A stretch of 16,668 nucleotides of DNA from Planctomycetota bacterium (GTDB lineage: Bacteria > Planctomycetota > PUPC01 > JABMSA01 > JAUWKK01): NCBI GenBank assembly GCA_030614245.1, contig JAUWKK010000019.1, forward strand, positions 1 to 16,668, given 5' to 3'. The first letter of the stretch is position 1; each line of letters opens with the position of its first letter. Shown here one piece after another: positions 1 through 7,538 of the stretch. A program made the translations under genes and the position numbers. Under the pieces are notes generated by a model that saw nothing but the letters and a program-made list of their open reading frames with translations, did not search any database and was not told the origin of the DNA.

Positions 1-65
1 ACGACATCGGCGCTGCTGCTGTAGACGGCGGATACCTTGAGTTTCTTGCGGCCAACTGATTGCAT
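1..65 (-). CDS. Possible 5' end of an unidentified gene, cut by the left edge
   Basis: An open frame starts with ATG at 65 on the minus strand and stays open to the window edge, giving 21 residues that begin MQSVGRKKLKVSAVYSSS. A GAGG ribosome-binding-like sequence sits 9 bases before the ATG. It lies 203 bases downstream of the sialidase stop on the same strand, so it could be the next gene of the carbohydrate locus. The stretch is too short to assign a family, and a chance open frame of this length cannot be excluded. Confidence 0.35.
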   Translation of the reverse strand, partial: MQSVGRKKLKVSAVYSSSADV

Positions 66-177
66 GTATAGTCGCCTCGGCGGTGGCTTCCGGCGGCCCC
101 TCAACTCCCACAGGATAACACCCAACGGGGAATGTGATCGACAAACACGCCGGGCATTCTCACGTCAGCCGAGGCCG

Positions 178-209
178 GCTTGGTCCGCAACTCAACGGAC
201 GGCGCAAGC
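178..209. repeat. Imperfect hairpin downstream of the sialidase gene
   Basis: An outer GCTTG/CAAGC pair (178-182 and 205-209) encloses GTCCG/CGGAC (183-187 and 196-200), with 4 unpaired bases on one side and an 8-base loop. It lies 60 bases after the sialidase stop and could help end that transcript. There is no T-run on the minus strand, so it is not a canonical intrinsic terminator. The rest of 66-268 shows nothing I can identify. Confidence 0.25.
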
Positions 210-268
210 TAAGGCTGTTTGTTGGTTCTTGATAAACCGCGTCAAGATGCCAGGTCGGCACTTGTCGA

Positions 269-1948
269 TCATTTACCCGCTTTCGTCGGCGGAGCAGGTA
301 TAGTCACGAATTCGAGTTTCGATTTGCCGTCTTTCTCAAAGAGCAAGATGAGCCGCCCGTCGGGAAGGACGTTCACATCGCTGTATCCAGAGCCGTCCAT
401 ATAGACCAATTGCTTCCAGGGCCACGTCTTGCCGTCGTCGTAGCTGCCGCGAAGCGTCATACGATAGCGACCCTGATCGGTTCCAGGCCCTGAGTAGATG
501 ATCAGACCCGGCTTGCCGTCTTTGGGCCAGGAGTACCGCACCATCGCGCCTTGGCAATGCGGATCCGGCACATCTTTCGTGAACCAGATTTTCGTTGTGT
601 CCTTTGTGCCGCCGTCCGGCAATATCGTCAGTCCGCGCTGTTTTTCGCCGGTACGGCAGTTCATCAGGAGAGAACCGTTACACAGTTCCACCCCAGTCGC
701 TTCGACCAAGTGCGTTTTGGACTCGGACCAACAAGTTCCGCCAGCCTTCCAGGTTTTGCCATGGTCGTCGCTATAGACGACGCCCGGCGTTAGCCGCGCA
801 TTGTCCCAACCAATCGAAAACGGCATAACCATGCGGCCGGCATATTTGCCGCGCTGCATCACAAAACCGCCAGCCGCAGGACCGCCACCAAACCGCCAGC
901 TTTTTCGTTGGCTTCGGATGGCTTTGGTGTAATCTTTCGGTTTACTCCAGGTCTTGCCGTCGTCATCGCTATAGGTGATGAAGTTCCACGCAAGGTTCGG
1001 ATCCCAATTCTTGGGTAAGTCCAAGTGGCACTTATTCATGAAGACCCAAATTCGGCCCGTTTTCGGATCAACCACGGGACTGGGATTGTTCACCGATTGA
1101 GGACCCGCGTCCATGAGGACGATTTCCGGCCCCCAGGTCTTGCCGTTGTCTTCACTGCGGCGTAGAACAGCGTCATTATCACCGACGTCCCTTCGACTAA
1201 GCCGTCGTGCTTCGGCAAAGGCGAGGATCGTGCCTTTTGTCGTGACGGCCAGCGCCGGAATGCGATACGACGCCGCTTTGCCATACTCATGAGAAGGCTT
1301 CGTGCCGGTAAAAAGCGGATACGATGGGAAGAGCACCTTGTATTCCTTCTTGACCGGGTCGGCGAACTTGTCGGCGGTGATTGTGACCGACTTGAAGCGC
1401 ATCGTTCCAAGCCCGGCATAGAACCCGAACTGCATCGGCTCTTTCGATGAGAGTTCCCGCTCAGCAAGCTTCTTTCCATCCAAATAGAAAGACACGACAT
1501 CTCCGGCCCGCTTTATTCTAAGGGTGAATAATCTGCCCCCCTGGAAAAACTTGGACACAGGCCCGAGAATCTCAGGTTTAAATCCGTATGGCATTCTGCT
1601 ATGGTCAATTTCGAGCTGGCCTCTCCCGCTGTTTATGCGTAGGTAGCCACAATCTTGAACCGCCACCGCCGCATCACGATGGTTGTGGCTGAACGAGTCG
1701 AACGAAAGAGCTGCATTGAGTTCACAGTCGCCGAGAGCTGCTTTCTTCGCCCATAAAATGACACCGCGACCACCATAGACGAACTTGTCGGCATCGGAAC
1801 CTATCCGTGGCTTGCCCTGCCATCCGACATTTTCACTTACCAACTTGCCCGCAGTGACAATTTTCATATCTTCAGCGTTTGCGATTGTTGACATACCGAG
1901 CAAGACGATGGCCGTCAGGAGTGATGAAGTTGTAATGGTTCGCTTCAT
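269..1948 (-). CDS. Secreted sialidase-type (BNR/Asp-box) exo-hydrolase with N-terminal lectin-like domain
   Basis: This 559-residue protein carries an N-terminal signal peptide (about residues 1-25, ending ANA), so it should be exported. Residues about 30-195 look like a concanavalin/LamG-type beta-sandwich, probably a sugar-binding or accessory domain. Residues about 205-550 form a six-bladed sialidase propeller. It has a YRIPAL motif at 228-233, whose Arg belongs to the carboxylate-binding triad. Four Asp-boxes of form S-x-D-x-G-K-T-W lie near 265, 327, 393 and 502. A glutamate-rich EATGVEL segment lies at 416-422, a second triad Arg at about 432, and a candidate nucleophile Tyr in SGYSDV at about 522. 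By family it should remove terminal sialic acid or a related sugar from glycans, though the exact substrate is inferred. A strong GGAGG ribosome binding site precedes the ATG. The gene starts 54 bases after the GH127 stop, so the two are probably co-transcribed. Confidence 0.85.
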   Translation of the reverse strand: MKRTITTSSLLTAIVLLGMSTIANAEDMKIVTAGKLVSENVGWQGKPRIGSDADKFVYGGRGVILWAKKAALGDCELNAALSFDSFSHNHRDAAVAVQDCGYLRINSGRGQLEIDHSRMPYGFKPEILGPVSKFFQGGRLFTLRIKRAGDVVSFYLDGKKLAERELSSKEPMQFGFYAGLGTMRFKSVTITADKFADPVKKEYKVLFPSYPLFTGTKPSHEYGKAASYRIPALAVTTKGTILAFAEARRLSRRDVGDNDAVLRRSEDNGKTWGPEIVLMDAGPQSVNNPSPVVDPKTGRIWVFMNKCHLDLPKNWDPNLAWNFITYSDDDGKTWSKPKDYTKAIRSQRKSWRFGGGPAAGGFVMQRGKYAGRMVMPFSIGWDNARLTPGVVYSDDHGKTWKAGGTCWSESKTHLVEATGVELCNGSLLMNCRTGEKQRGLTILPDGGTKDTTKIWFTKDVPDPHCQGAMVRYSWPKDGKPGLIIYSGPGTDQGRYRMTLRGSYDDGKTWPWKQLVYMDGSGYSDVNVLPDGRLILLFEKDGKSKLEFVTIPAPPTKAGK

Positions 1949-2002
1949 TGTTCTGCCCTCCTTCTTAGTTGATTCGCCATACGGCTTCCTTTGACCACAG
2001 GC

Positions 2003-4072
2003 CTATTTGAACTGCGCCGGAAGATAGAGGTCGTCTTTCCAGACCGGATCGTCTTTCTTGAACTTCTTCAAGTCGGCTTGCGGCGTCCAGACGTTCATTC
2101 GCGTGTTGCCGCGATGCGTTCGCGCGAAGAACGGAATCGCCGTCACGTCTTTGCCGGCGTTGTCCTGAGCGGTAATCGCAATCACTTTCAGCTCCGGAAT
2201 GATTGGCTTCTCTTTCGTCGAGAACTTCTGATCTTTCGCTAATGTAATGCTGAACGGATTGCGACCGTCGCGTTCCTCGAAACAATAGACCAGCGGACCA
2301 CGCATAATCGCAACGCGTCCAGCGTCGTATTTGATGTTCGGATTCGCGGCCATGCGCACGACCGGCATCGCGGCGTCAAGCCCGATTTCGCCCGATTTCT
2401 TCGTCACATTAAAGACCGCGTAGCCTTTGTCGTACTTCGGCGACTGCTTCTTGCCGTCAAGTGTCCACGTCATTTTCTGTGCCCAGGCCGGCTTGCGAAC
2501 GCGTATAGTCAACGGCTTCGCCGCGTCGGCTTTGTAACTGATCGCAACCTTGCCGTCGTAAGGATATCCAGTTGTTTGCGTCATCAAGACGTTTTGGCCC
2601 TGGACTTTCAGCTTCGTCTCGCTTTGAGCAAACAGATTGACGTAAATGTCGTTTGTCTTGTCGTTGGCCGAATAGAGATACGTCTGAACGAGCGGCAAGA
2701 AGCGGATCGAGTTCGAAGGACAGCACGCGCAGCCGTGCCAGGTGAAACGTTTGATTGTACCGCGCGTGTCCTCAAGCGGATTGACATAGAGATACTCTTT
2801 CCCGTTCGCGGAAATACCTGAAAGCACCGCATTGTAGAGCGCCTTTTCAAGGACGTTCATGTACTTTGCATCGCCGGTGGCAAGGAACATGCGATAGTTC
2901 CACAAGCACATCGCAATCGAACTGCACGTTTCCGAATATGAGTTGTTGTGCAGGTCGTAAGGTTTTGCGGCGAATCCTTCTTTTACCCATCCATTCCAAC
3001 GAATGCCGCAGCCGCCGGTGATGTACATCTTGCGCTGTGTCGCGTCGAACCATTTCTTCTCGATAATGTCCATAAGACTGTTGTCGCCGGTGAGCTGCGC
3101 GACGTCGACTGTGCCCGCAAAGAGATACATCGAATGAACCATGTGCTCCAAGACGTCGTCGTTCTGGAATTCGATCCGTTCGGGACCCGCAGCCCGTTCG
3201 GGACGCTCTTTCAGGCCCATTCGCTTTCTGGTATCAATGCGGCTTTTCTTATCCCTGGCACTTAGAGGTCGAGAGTACCTCTTTTTTCTCTTGTGAGCTT
3301 GAACCATGTAATCCGCGAGCTTCAAATAGTCCCTGTTGCCGGTGACCCGATACAAACGTACCAGAGCGAGTTCTGGTTCACTATGTTGAGGGAAGAAATC
3401 GAGTTTACCGTCTTCCAGTCCCAGGTTCTTCACCAATCCGTCAGCCACGCGGATCGCGACGTTAAGCGCTTTTTTGTCGCCGGTCACCTCGTAGTGATCG
3501 CAGCACATTTCGAGGAGGTGTCCGATACTGTAGAGAACGGCGTTCGATTCCAAAGCCCCTTGAAGTGTTTCGGTCTTTTCGGGCTCGAACGCGTGAATGA
3601 ACGGGAAGAAATATCCATCTTCGCCCGCTTTGCGCTGTGCTTCGTCGATCAGGTCGACGATCCTGTCGATCTCTTTTTGCAGATGTTTTTTGGAAGCAGG
3701 ATCAGGATTGTTGCGTTGGATGTGCAAAATTCCTTGAAGCACTTTGTACGTGTCGGAATCGCGACATGGATGCCCAGGTCTGTGTGCTTCCGGCGCAACG
3801 AAGTTGGGATCGGCCGCTTTCTTGATTGCGTCGCGGAAAAGATCGATCGCGTGGGCTTTCTCCAGCTCGGCAATGCAATGGTCCGCGGAGACGTTCCGGT
3901 GCGTTTCCAGTCGCGGCTTCCAGAAGTTGTCGGTCATTTTCACCGATTCCATCGGCGTTTCGACCAGCATGTAGTCTCGCTTCATCCGAGGGCGGGTATT
4001 TTGCGCCGAAAGAATCGACATGTTACAGACAAGTAACGCCAGCAAAACACTGGCCAGAGCAAACGTTCTCAT
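2003..4072 (-). CDS. Secreted GH127-type beta-L-arabinofuranosidase (DUF1680)
   Basis: This 689-residue protein has a signal peptide (about 1-23, ending LSA) and an all-alpha barrel followed by beta-sandwich domains. The zinc-thiolate active site of GH127 is visible: YSETCSS places a Glu and a Cys at 381 and 383, and HGCACCPSN places the cysteine pair at 450-451. In characterised HypBA1 the equivalent Glu, Cys, Cys-Cys set binds zinc and supplies the nucleophilic Cys. A later GRVAIMRGPLVYCFE segment is also typical of the family. Members release L-arabinofuranose or related furanosides from plant or algal polysaccharides; the substrate here is inferred. Residues about 262-298 form an unusually basic stretch. 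GGAG lies 7 bases before the ATG. It is the first gene of a pair with the sialidase. Confidence 0.85.
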   Translation of the reverse strand: MRTFALASVLLALLVCNMSILSAQNTRPRMKRDYMLVETPMESVKMTDNFWKPRLETHRNVSADHCIAELEKAHAIDLFRDAIKKAADPNFVAPEAHRPGHPCRDSDTYKVLQGILHIQRNNPDPASKKHLQKEIDRIVDLIDEAQRKAGEDGYFFPFIHAFEPEKTETLQGALESNAVLYSIGHLLEMCCDHYEVTGDKKALNVAIRVADGLVKNLGLEDGKLDFFPQHSEPELALVRLYRVTGNRDYLKLADYMVQAHKRKKRYSRPLSARDKKSRIDTRKRMGLKERPERAAGPERIEFQNDDVLEHMVHSMYLFAGTVDVAQLTGDNSLMDIIEKKWFDATQRKMYITGGCGIRWNGWVKEGFAAKPYDLHNNSYSETCSSIAMCLWNYRMFLATGDAKYMNVLEKALYNAVLSGISANGKEYLYVNPLEDTRGTIKRFTWHGCACCPSNSIRFLPLVQTYLYSANDKTNDIYVNLFAQSETKLKVQGQNVLMTQTTGYPYDGKVAISYKADAAKPLTIRVRKPAWAQKMTWTLDGKKQSPKYDKGYAVFNVTKKSGEIGLDAAMPVVRMAANPNIKYDAGRVAIMRGPLVYCFEERDGRNPFSITLAKDQKFSTKEKPIIPELKVIAITAQDNAGKDVTAIPFFARTHRGNTRMNVWTPQADLKKFKKDDPVWKDDLYLPAQFK

Positions 4073-4210
4073 AGAAAAACTCCAAGTAGGAAAAAAAGGG
4101 TGGAAATTCGGGTGGCCGGGACAACACGTCCCAGCACTTTCTCCTCATTAGAATAAGTCGGCATTTCCCATATAACTATTGCCCAAGGACGTCCAGGGGC
4201 GTCAGACTTC

Positions 4211-4238
4211 AATATACCTTCATCCCGGCGGGTTGCAA
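4211..4238 (-). promoter_or_regulatory. Candidate promoter for the GH127-sialidase pair
   Basis: On the minus strand TTGCAA (4233-4238) and TATATT (4211-4216) are separated by 16 bases, which is close to the sigma70 pattern. A transcript would start near 4204 and have an untranslated leader of about 130 bases before the GH127 ATG. The leader contains a short GGGAC/GTCCC hairpin. The match is reasonable but not strong. Confidence 0.35.
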
Positions 4239-4315
4239 ACAACTTCCTGCGCGGATTGTAAGACAATGTACAAAGCCAGATTCGGCGCCTACTCATACCG
4301 CTCCTATGTCACTCA

Positions 4316-4441
4316 TCACTTCGCCTTTTTCGCAGGTGGTTCCGCCGGTGGGGCAGGAAGAACGGTGAAGCCGAGCTTGCTCTTGCCGGCTTGCTTCGGT
4401 ATCACTGTCATGACGCGGCGCAGTTGCCACCTGGACTGCAT
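4316..4441 (-). pseudogene. Short gene remnant with a sialidase-like C-terminal tail
   Basis: A 41-codon open frame on the minus strand reads MQSRWQLRRVMTVIPK and ends with a proline- and lysine-rich tail. Its segment GKSKLGFTVLPAPP lines up with GKSKLEFVTIPAPP at the very end of the sialidase at 269-1948 (GKSKL, F and PAPP shared). It is far too short to be an intact enzyme and lacks a clear ribosome binding site. I read it as the surviving 3' end of a secreted hydrolase, possibly a decayed sialidase copy, whose upstream part was lost where the palindromic repeat block now lies. Chance similarity of low-complexity tails is the main alternative. Confidence 0.4.
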
Positions 4442-4490
4442 GCTTCGGTTGAGATTCTGATGTTTGGGAGCAACGGACGTCCGGTTTGCA

Positions 4491-4535
4491 GCCCCGTAAG
4501 GGGCGAAGTAGAACAGCCCACGGCCACGCCGTGGG
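4491..4535. repeat. REP-like block of adjacent palindromes
   Basis: Two stem-loops lie side by side. GCCCC/GGGGC encloses GTAA (4491-4504). CCCACGGC and GCCGTGGG form a perfect 8-bp stem with a 3-base loop (4517-4535). A further G/C-rich CCCCACGGGGGTGG lies about 25 bases beyond. No protein is likely to be encoded here. The whole gene-free stretch 4073-4619 therefore contains a promoter candidate, a gene remnant and this repeat block, downstream of the glycosyltransferase gene. Confidence 0.6.
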
Positions 4536-4619
4536 TAAGGTTAACAAGCGAGGTCCCAGCCCCACGGGGGTGGAGTAAGATATTACCCGCCGAATCGGCA
4601 CTCGCAGCTCGCGAGGGCG

Positions 4620-5312
4620 TTAATGCAACGCCATCTCGCGGTCGATTATGTCGTTGTAGTACTGCAAGCGCCGCTTGTTGTCTGCGATGCTGCCGATAAA
4701 CGCGCGCGCGAGGTCGCGGTATATCAGGTCGACGGGCAGTTCCTTCACCGTCAGGCCGTTCTTCCAGGCCTGGATCCACAATTGCAGCGGCATTCCATAG
4801 CCCGGTTCGTTGAGCGCCAGCAGCTTGAGAGCTTCTGTGCGGTAGGCCTTGTATCCGCAGAATGCGTCCGTGATGCCGTATCCGGTTATTTCGTTGATGC
4901 GTTGAGTTATTGCGCGGTTGATGCTCCTGCGCTCGGGCGGCACCGGTTCGCCGCAGGCGAGGCTCTCGGGCAGGTATCGCGAGCCTGAAACGATGTCGAT
5001 GTACTGCGCTTCGTTGACGAAATCGAGTATGTGCCGAGGATCGTGCTGGAGATCGCAATCGATCGTGACGACGACATCGAAGCCGTGCGAGGCGGCGTAG
5101 TCGAAACATTCGGCGATTGTCTTGCCGTAGCCGAGGTTTCTTTGATGGTGCAAGAGCCTGAGCCTTGGGATACTGCGGAGGATCTCGCTCGTGCCGTCGG
5201 TCGAGCCATCGTCAACGGCCAGCACGTGATCGCTGTATCGCATCGCCTGTTCGATCACGTGGCGGGCGTAGCTGCTTTCGTTGTAGACAGGCATGGCGAC
5301 AAGAAACGTCAT
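4620..5312 (-). CDS. Family 2 glycosyltransferase (dolichyl-phosphate mannosyltransferase-like)
   Basis: This 230-residue protein has the GT-A fold signatures of GT2: MPVYNE at 7-12, VDDGSTDGT at 33-41, and the metal-binding DCD inside TIDCDLQHD at 83-91. Later TDAFCGYKAYR at 148-158 resembles the acceptor-side motif of DPM1-like enzymes. No transmembrane segment is visible, so it lacks the C-terminal membrane anchor found in some relatives. The family transfers a sugar from a nucleotide donor to a polyprenyl phosphate or other acceptor; the specific sugar cannot be read from sequence. It begins 23 bases after the mgtE stop on the same strand and probably shares its transcript. The ribosome binding site is weak (GGGAA, 5 bases before ATG), which fits reduced translation or coupling. 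Confidence 0.85.
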   Translation of the reverse strand: MTFLVAMPVYNESSYARHVIEQAMRYSDHVLAVDDGSTDGTSEILRSIPRLRLLHHQRNLGYGKTIAECFDYAASHGFDVVVTIDCDLQHDPRHILDFVNEAQYIDIVSGSRYLPESLACGEPVPPERRSINRAITQRINEITGYGITDAFCGYKAYRTEALKLLALNEPGYGMPLQLWIQAWKNGLTVKELPVDLIYRDLARAFIGSIADNKRRLQYYNDIIDREMALH

Positions 5313-5335
5313 CGTGTTTCCCGAATGTTGAGGTC

Positions 5336-6718
5336 TCAGTGTTGTGTCAGAAGCAGGAGTGTGGCGAGCCCGAGGTAGATGAACAGCCCGAGGCTGTCGT
5401 TGATGGTCGTCAGCAACGGCCCGGATGCGAGTGCGGGGTCGATTCCGATCTTCCGCAGCGTCAGCGGCAGCAGCGCCCCCAGCATCGCGGCGGTCAACAT
5501 CGCCGTGAACATCGAGACGCCGACAACCGCTCCGAACTTCAAATCAACCATCCGCGGATCGTCTATCCAGGCGCAGGCCACAACGTAAGCCGCAATGCCC
5601 ACGAGCAGTCCGCATGCAATAGCGACGAACAGAGCCGAGCCGATCTCTTTGAACATGTGCCGCAGGGGATTCGTCCTGTCGAGCCGGCCGGTGGCCATGC
5701 CACGGATCGCCACGGCCGACGTCTGCAAGCCCGTGTTGCCGCCCATAGCCGCAATCGCCGGGCTGAACATCACCAGGGCGACGATCTCCTTGATGGTGAC
5801 CTGGAACAGATGCGCCACGAGCGCTGAGATCATCGTGCCGCCCAGGCAGATGAGCAGCCACGGCAGGCGGGCGAACGCCACCTTGATGGGCGACCAGCTT
5901 TCGAGTTCGTCCTGGTCGATGCCGGCCATCTTGTAGACGTCTTCGGTGGCCTCTTCCTCGATGACGTCGATGATATCTTCGGCGAGCACACGGCCAACGA
6001 GCCTGCCGTCGTGATCGACGACCGGCACGGCGACGAGGTCATACTTGCCGAAGATTGCCGCCATTTCCTCCTGGTCGGCTGCGGCGGGCATCTTGATGAC
6101 ATCGCGGTTGCAGATATCCTTGAGCGGCCGATGCGGCTGGGCCGGCACGAGCCGCTTGAGGGGCACCGTGCCGACGAGGCGCTGCCGGTCGTCCACAACG
6201 TAGATGTAGAACGCCTCATCCTCGGGCGAAAGCATCCGCAGCAGGTCGATGGCTTCGGTGGCTGTGGCATGTTCCGGCACGGCGGCCTGAACCGCGTGCA
6301 TGTGGCCGCCGGCGGTGTCCTCGGGATATCTGAGCAGTTCTTGAACCTGCTGCTGCTCGACGGGACCCATGAGGCCGAGGACCTGTTCGGCCTGTTCGTC
6401 GGGCAGGTCGCCCAGCAGGTCGGCGGCCTCTTCCGGCGGCATCTGCTCGATGATGTCCGAGAGTTCCTCCGGCGGGATGTTACGGGCGCCGTCTTTGACT
6501 ACGGCGATGTCGAGGCCCTCGAATATCTCGCCGGCCAGTTCGTCATCCATCAGCTCGAATATGTGCCGGCGGTCGCCGTGCCCGAGCCTGCCGAGCACCT
6601 CGGCGAGGTCGGCCGGGTGCCGTTGGGCCAGCAGCTCGCGCAGGGCATCCGGCTGATCGGTCTCCAGCAGGTGCTCGATCTGCTCCAGCAGTTGACTTGA
6701 TATCTCTCCGGCAGACAT
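5336..6718 (-). CDS. mgtE: MgtE-family magnesium channel/transporter
   Basis: This 460-residue protein shows the complete MgtE architecture. An N-terminal helical superhelix covers about 5-135 and includes the Glu/Asp-rich repeats PEELSDIIEQMPPEEAADLLGDL. Two CBS domains lie at about 138-255, followed by a connecting helix and five transmembrane helices at about 283-458. The pore signatures GNTGLQTSAVAIRG (327-340) and DPALASGPLLTTINDSLG (427-444) are both present; the Asp in the second matches the Mg2+-selecting residue of characterised MgtE. The family conducts Mg2+ across the inner membrane and is gated by Mg2+ bound to the cytosolic domains. GGAG lies 8 bases before the ATG. The upstream promoter region carries a strong palindrome. 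No M-box riboswitch fits in the 134-base upstream gap. Confidence 0.93.
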   Translation of the reverse strand: MSAGEISSQLLEQIEHLLETDQPDALRELLAQRHPADLAEVLGRLGHGDRRHIFELMDDELAGEIFEGLDIAVVKDGARNIPPEELSDIIEQMPPEEAADLLGDLPDEQAEQVLGLMGPVEQQQVQELLRYPEDTAGGHMHAVQAAVPEHATATEAIDLLRMLSPEDEAFYIYVVDDRQRLVGTVPLKRLVPAQPHRPLKDICNRDVIKMPAAADQEEMAAIFGKYDLVAVPVVDHDGRLVGRVLAEDIIDVIEEEATEDVYKMAGIDQDELESWSPIKVAFARLPWLLICLGGTMISALVAHLFQVTIKEIVALVMFSPAIAAMGGNTGLQTSAVAIRGMATGRLDRTNPLRHMFKEIGSALFVAIACGLLVGIAAYVVACAWIDDPRMVDLKFGAVVGVSMFTAMLTAAMLGALLPLTLRKIGIDPALASGPLLTTINDSLGLFIYLGLATLLLLTQH

Positions 6719-6761
6719 GCTTGCGCTCCGACGACTGCAAAACAGTGAATTCGATACTGAT

Positions 6762-6800
6762 GGCCGCCAAGATATTAGTATCTCGGCGGCCCTGTTGCAA
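6762..6800 (-). promoter_or_regulatory. mgtE promoter candidate overlapped by a near-perfect palindrome
   Basis: On the minus strand TTGCAA (6795-6800), a 17-base spacer and TAATAT (6772-6777) form a plausible sigma70 promoter about 55 bases before the mgtE ATG. A palindrome at 6762-6791 covers most of the spacer and the -10 box. Its arms are GGCCGCC/GGCGGCC outside and AGATA/TATCT inside, with one mismatch pair and a 4-base TTAG centre. This is where a repressor would bind. As an alternative, the same structure could be a stem-loop closing the upstream lipoprotein transcript, but no T-run follows it on either strand. Confidence 0.5.
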
Positions 6801-6852
6801 GTTTCTGGTTGGGATGGTGGCGGAGTTCCCGCGCCAAGTCGCGTCGCTGCCG

Positions 6853-7299
6853 CTATTCCTTCTCCGGCTCTCCGGCGGCGAGGTCGGATGGCTTGACGCG
6901 ATAGCGTTTGTGCTTCGTAGTGGTGCCGCCTTCACCGGTGCCTTCGCATTTCAGGCAGCGCAGGTTGATCCCGCTGATGAGTTCGCCGCGAATTCCCGAC
7001 CCGCCGCAGGCGGGGCACGGGCGTTTAGTGGTGGTGATGACATGCAGCAGCATCGGATGCTTGGGATCGGCATAGACCCGTATCGTGCAACTGTTGCCCA
7101 GTTCATCGCGCCCGCTGGCGAAGGCCCTCTTGCCGATGCGGACTTTCGGCAGCGTCTTGTTGACGTTCTCCTCGGTGCCCACGGCCGACCTCGAAAGGTA
7201 GCCCTTGAAGGCATCGCGCCGGATATTCAACGGCGAGGCCTTCCCCACACAACCCGCCAATCCCACCGCAAGCAAAAGCAGCGTCAGCCATCGATACAT
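6853..7299 (-). CDS. Small lipoprotein with two DnaJ-type CxxCxGxG motifs, function unknown
   Basis: The product is 148 residues. I start it at the ATG at 7299 rather than the in-frame ATG at 7305, because GGAG lies 7 bases before the former but only 1 base before the latter. A lipoprotein signal peptide ends in LAGC, so the mature protein should be lipid-anchored at Cys17. The C-terminal half has CPACGGSG and CLKCEGTG, 20 residues apart. This is the spacing style of the DnaJ zinc-finger repeats, but only two of the usual four are present; together they could bind one zinc. The tail is charged. No catalytic motif is visible. It is followed by mgtE on the same strand, 134 bases away, and is divergent from the PHP gene. 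A periplasmic zinc-ribbon or chaperone-like role is a guess. Confidence 0.75.
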   Translation of the reverse strand: MYRWLTLLLLAVGLAGCVGKASPLNIRRDAFKGYLSRSAVGTEENVNKTLPKVRIGKRAFASGRDELGNSCTIRVYADPKHPMLLHVITTTKRPCPACGGSGIRGELISGINLRCLKCEGTGEGGTTTKHKRYRVKPSDLAAGEPEKE

Positions 7300-7428
7300 C
7301 GTCATTCTCCTGAAAGCGTGCAGCTACAGGGCCGGCATTCGTGCCGTCTAATAAAGATGCGGCGGGAGACGGTCATCCCGCTGCCCGTCCCCGGCTTCCA
7401 GTATACTGCGCGAGCGGACGGGATTCCA

Positions 7429-7462
7429 GAGTCAACACTCATCTCATGCTGAGCGTTGACTC
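7429..7462. promoter_or_regulatory. Inverted repeat in the divergent intergenic region (candidate operator)
   Basis: GAGTCAAC (7429-7436) and GTTGACTC (7455-7462) are perfect reverse complements. Inside them CTCA and TGAG add another 4 pairs after one mismatch, leaving an 8-base loop. The right arm contains the -35 box of the PHP gene promoter, so a bound regulator would block it. The left arm faces the lipoprotein gene, where TATACT on the minus strand (7400-7405) could be a -10 box without a good -35. Confidence 0.5.
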
Positions 7463-7484
7463 ATGACACCCGCGCCGCTACTAT
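7456..7484 (+). promoter_or_regulatory. Sigma70-type promoter of the PHP-domain gene
   Basis: TTGACT (7456-7461) and TACTAT (7479-7484) are separated by exactly 17 bases. Transcription would begin near 7491, leaving a leader of about 48 bases to the ATG at 7539, with GGGAG as ribosome binding site 5 bases before it. This is the best consensus promoter in the window. Confidence 0.6.
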
Positions 7485-7538
7485 TCTCCCGTAGAATTAT
7501 GGTATCCATCAGCAGATCGCGATTATCAGGGAGTAACG

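Noticed and set aside
3293..4036. A 247-codon plus-strand frame
   Set aside because: It is wholly antisense to the GH127 gene, whose catalytic motifs fix the true frame.
4293..4601. A 102-codon minus-strand frame covering the repeat block
   Set aside because: Its translation is that of palindromic repeats, and the remnant frame in another register fits better as former coding sequence.
4408..5109. A 233-codon minus-strand frame overlapping the glycosyltransferase
   Set aside because: It is rich in Arg, His and Ala, runs in another frame over a well-supported GT2 gene, and crosses into the palindromic repeat block.
6719..6852. M-box magnesium riboswitch ahead of mgtE
   Set aside because: The gap is shorter than a typical M-box (about 170 bases), and its one strong structure is a simple palindrome.
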